From: Nostoc cf. commune SO-36
GTDB lineage: Bacteria; Cyanobacteriota; Cyanobacteriia; Cyanobacteriales; Nostocaceae
Direction: 5' to 3'
Assembly: GCF_023734775.1 (NCBI RefSeq)
Contig: NZ_AP025732.1
Span: 2,548,501 to 2,612,500, forward strand
Length of the DNA: 64,000 nucleotides
The notes below the pieces were generated by a model that saw only the letters and a list, made by a program, of their open reading frames with translations, searched no databases and was not told the DNA's origin. Within the stretch, counting starts at the first letter, position 1. Each line of letters starts with the position of its first letter. Position numbers and translations under genes: made by a program. This document shows, one piece after another, positions 61,818 through 64,000 of the stretch.

Positions 61818-62490
61818 GTGTTTCCCCTCTACGATGAAAATCCGACGCGAATCACTCCGTATTTGACCTACGGGTTAATTGGCATGAATACTCTAGTTTT
61901 TATTCATGAGGTGAGCCTGTCAAATGCACAATTGACTCAGTTTTTAAGCCAGTATGCGGTAGTGCCTCTAGAATTAACCACCAATTTGAGTGGAGAGTGG
62001 ATAACGTTATTTACGTCGCAATTTTTACACGGCGGTTGGTGGCACTTAATCTCGAATATGGTGTTTCTCTGGGTTTTTGGTAACAATATTGAAGACCGAT
62101 TGGGTCATGCCAAATATCTGATTTTTTATTTAGCGTGTGGTGCTTTAGCTGCCTTGTGTCAATGGTTTATTGGGATGACTTCTGAGATTCCTTCCTTGGG
62201 GGCAAGTGGTGCAATTTCTGGGGTTTTGGGAGCGTACATTATCCGCTTTCCTCACGCTAAAGTGATGACCTTAATATTTTTAGGGTTTTTTATCACTACA
62301 ATCAGAGTTCCAGCACTAGTAATAATTGGACTTTTTTGTGGTGCAAAATGTCATATCCGGTCTTGCTACCCTACAAACGGCCGCTAATATGACTGTGCAA
62401 ACTGGTGGAGTTGCCTACTGGGCCCACATCGGTGGTTTTGTTTTTGGGGTAATTCTCGCTCCCCTATTTGGGTTGTTTAGGCGTGACTAA
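61818..62490 (+). pseudogene. Frameshifted rhomboid protease
   Basis: A tandem paralogue of the preceding gene, starting at GTG 61818 (VFPLYDENPTRITPYLTYGL), with the catalytic GASG intact (SLGASGAISGVLGAYI). At the T run 62332-62337 the frame breaks and the protein ends GLFCGAKCHIRSC...GR at 62387. In another frame (62338-62490) the rest follows: VVQNVISGLATLQTAANMTV and TGGVAYWAHIGGFVFGVILA, including the catalytic His. Without that half it cannot be active. Confidence 0.88.
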
Positions 62491-62600
62491 GTACATTAAT
62501 TATTTGGAAAAAGTTGTAGCGAAACAATTGCTATCTTTCAATTCTCTGCGTTTCCTCTGTGCCAACTTTTTCTGCAAGACGGTTTGCGATTTGGCAATTA

Positions 62601-64000
62601 TTAGTTTTTGCTAGCACGGGCTGAAAGTTCTTCTGATTCTTCTACCCTAGATGTAAATGTTGATGATTGGGCAACTTGTTCAGGTACAGAAACGATGATA
62701 TCAGCACCATTAATAATTCCTCCCAATAACCCTAATTCAGATTCAACCAACTGATCAACAGCCTCACCTAGCATATTCTCTTGTGTATAATGCGGTCGCG
62801 TTACTAGTACGATTCCATCGCTGTAGGGTTGAATTAACAAAGGATCATTGGATATGCTGAGAGGACTGGTATCTAAAATGACTAGATCAAAACGTTGGCG
62901 CACATCTTCCATAAGCCGCCGCATTTCGCTAGATTCAAGAATCGCAGCAGATTGCCGCACGGGGCCAGGGCTGGGAAGAATGTATAAATTTTCTATATCC
63001 GGGACTAAACGAATACATTCACTCAAGTTAGCGTAATAACGCAGGGGTTCAATAGTGGCTTCAGGGTCAGGAATTACATTCAAGGATGTACAACCAGAAG
63101 GCGATCGCAAATCTGTTTCGATAATCAAGGTTCTTTTACCAGCCCTTGCAGAAGCTATGCCCAAGTTATATGCACTTGTCGTTTTACCCTCTGAACTGCT
63201 GGTGCTAGCAATCAACACCACCTTTAAGTTTTTACCACCAATTCGGCGCAGGTTACTACGGAATTTCTCATAAAATTCTAAATAAGGAGAATCCGCAGAA
63301 AGTAAAACCGGCACTGCTCCTTGAGGTAAATCATCAATTGGCATTAAAGGCAATTCTCCCAACAGTGCCACTTCCCGTTGTTTGAGGGTCTGGCCAATAT
63401 CTTCCCTGGTTTTGAAAGTTCCTTCCAGCGCTCCCAACAAAAATATTACCCCGCCACCAATCACCACACCTAAGAACCCACCTACAGCAAGGGTAATAGG
63501 CACACTCTTAGGAGGTTTAGGATCGACAGCCACTGTGGGGCGTCTGGCAATGCTAAGGCTGCTGGTAGTTTCGGCCTCTGCGGTTTTAGCATCAGTTAGC
63601 TTCACCTGCATTTGGTCATAAATGGCTTTTTTCAGTGCAACTTCTTGTTCTAAACGCGATCGCTCTAATTGCTTATTAGGTATGAGAGAATACTCTTGCC
63701 GTAGCCGCGCTTCTTGTCGAATTTCTTGAGCTAGTTGTTGTTGCAGCGTCTCCTGTTGGGTTTGCAAAGCCACCATTTGGTTTGCCAATTGCTGGCGTGC
63801 GGGATCTAAGCTACTTTGGGTACGAATACCTGCAACGCTACCCTGAAGTGGAGCCGCCGTGCCATCACCACCTAACACCTCAGCCGCACGCTGTTGTAAC
63901 AATTCCTCAGCAGCTTGTTTTTGACGCATCAACTCAACCATTGTTGGGTGTTCCGGTCGCAAATCTTTTCTGAGTACAGCAATTTGCGACTCACTTTGAT
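62601..64000 (-). CDS. Wzc-like chain-length/BY-kinase protein, 5' end outside window
   Basis: The gene continues past the window edge. The visible part has a coiled coil, then a C-terminal membrane helix of the Wzz region (ITLAVGGFLGVVIGGGVIFL LGALEG), then a P-loop kinase: Walker A VLIASTSSSEGKTTSAYN, Walker A' LIIETDLRSP and Walker B LVILDTSPLS. The first Walker A' acid is Glu rather than Asp. The last residues (SSTFTSRVEESEELSARASK N) contain no tyrosine cluster, so autophosphorylation as in Wzc is doubtful. It likely controls polysaccharide chain length or export. Confidence 0.82.
   Translation of the reverse strand, partial: QSESQIAVLRKDLRPEHPTMVELMRQKQAAEELLQQRAAEVLGGDGTAAPLQGSVAGIRTQSSLDPARQQLANQMVALQTQQETLQQQLAQEIRQEARLRQEYSLIPNKQLERSRLEQEVALKKAIYDQMQVKLTDAKTAEAETTSSLSIARRPTVAVDPKPPKSVPITLAVGGFLGVVIGGGVIFLLGALEGTFKTREDIGQTLKQREVALLGELPLMPIDDLPQGAVPVLLSADSPYLEFYEKFRSNLRRIGGKNLKVVLIASTSSSEGKTTSAYNLGIASARAGKRTLIIETDLRSPSGCTSLNVIPDPEATIEPLRYYANLSECIRLVPDIENLYILPSPGPVRQSAAILESSEMRRLMEDVRQRFDLVILDTSPLSISNDPLLIQPYSDGIVLVTRPHYTQENMLGEAVDQLVESELGLLGGIINGADIIVSVPEQVAQSSTFTSRVEESEELSARASKN

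Overview
The window is chromosomal DNA from a filamentous, heterocyst-forming type cyanobacterium, most likely a Nostoc. The evidence is photosynthesis and respiration genes of cyanobacterial type (psb28, psaE, ndhO), a PII protein with Ser49, very many HIP1 octamers (GCGATCGC), heptamer tandem repeats of the CCCAATG/TGGTCAT type, and short dispersed and palindromic repeats in almost every spacer. No rRNA, intact tRNA or CRISPR array was seen.

Layout. 1-7000: a possible GrpE-like gene tail, an Hsp70-like gene with a membrane segment, an MtfA-type metallopeptidase, and a large RTX-type surface or secreted protein (beta-helix, four anchor-D repeats, calcium-binding nonapeptides). 7995-21970: mostly housekeeping genes (thiD, glnB, rdgB, a phosphohexomutase, tldE/tldD, cysS, a CobW metallochaperone, an Rpn nuclease, dtd, psb28, moaB), interrupted at 10507-11010 by a decayed IS200/IS605-type element. 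22119-30536: an ethylene-receptor-like diguanylate cyclase, mraY, a DUF3134-like gene, a fibrillin gene, psaE, mutM, ndhO, mdh, a 20-residue repeat protein and a lipoprotein.

30878-35014 is a compact three-gene operon: winged-helix-like protein, P-loop ATPase, and a DUF1802-like/PD-(D/E)XK nuclease fusion. I cannot match it to a named defence system, and it is the best candidate here for an undescribed system. It is followed by a double Nif11 protein, a YdeI-like protein, an acetyltransferase/response regulator pair, era and pfkA.

40945-60713 is accessory DNA. It holds five toxin-antitoxin-type modules (MntA/HepT with a nonsense-mutated HepT, three PIN modules, one DUF433/DUF5615 module), an AAA ATPase/TPR pair, a CHAT-NB-ARC-TPR STAND protein, Uma2 genes (one broken), and a coiled-coil/GGNY-repeat protein. 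uvrB, an M14-like deacylase and a phosphatase sit among them. The DUF433/DUF5615 module lies between two 59-bp copies of the uvrB 3' end, which records how it arrived. 60976-64000: an intact rhomboid protease, a frameshifted rhomboid paralogue, and the 3' part of a Wzc-like chain-length/BY-kinase gene that runs off the window.

Several genes show apparent small lesions: cysS (an extra base that creates a HIP1 octamer), psaE (lost stop, 92 instead of about 71 residues), hepT (in-frame TGA), the second rhomboid, a Uma2 gene and the start of one PIN toxin. They could be real decay or consensus errors. A MITE family of about 123-151 bp is present in three copies (14860, 23925, 39470). All calls come from reading the sequence; no database search was possible.
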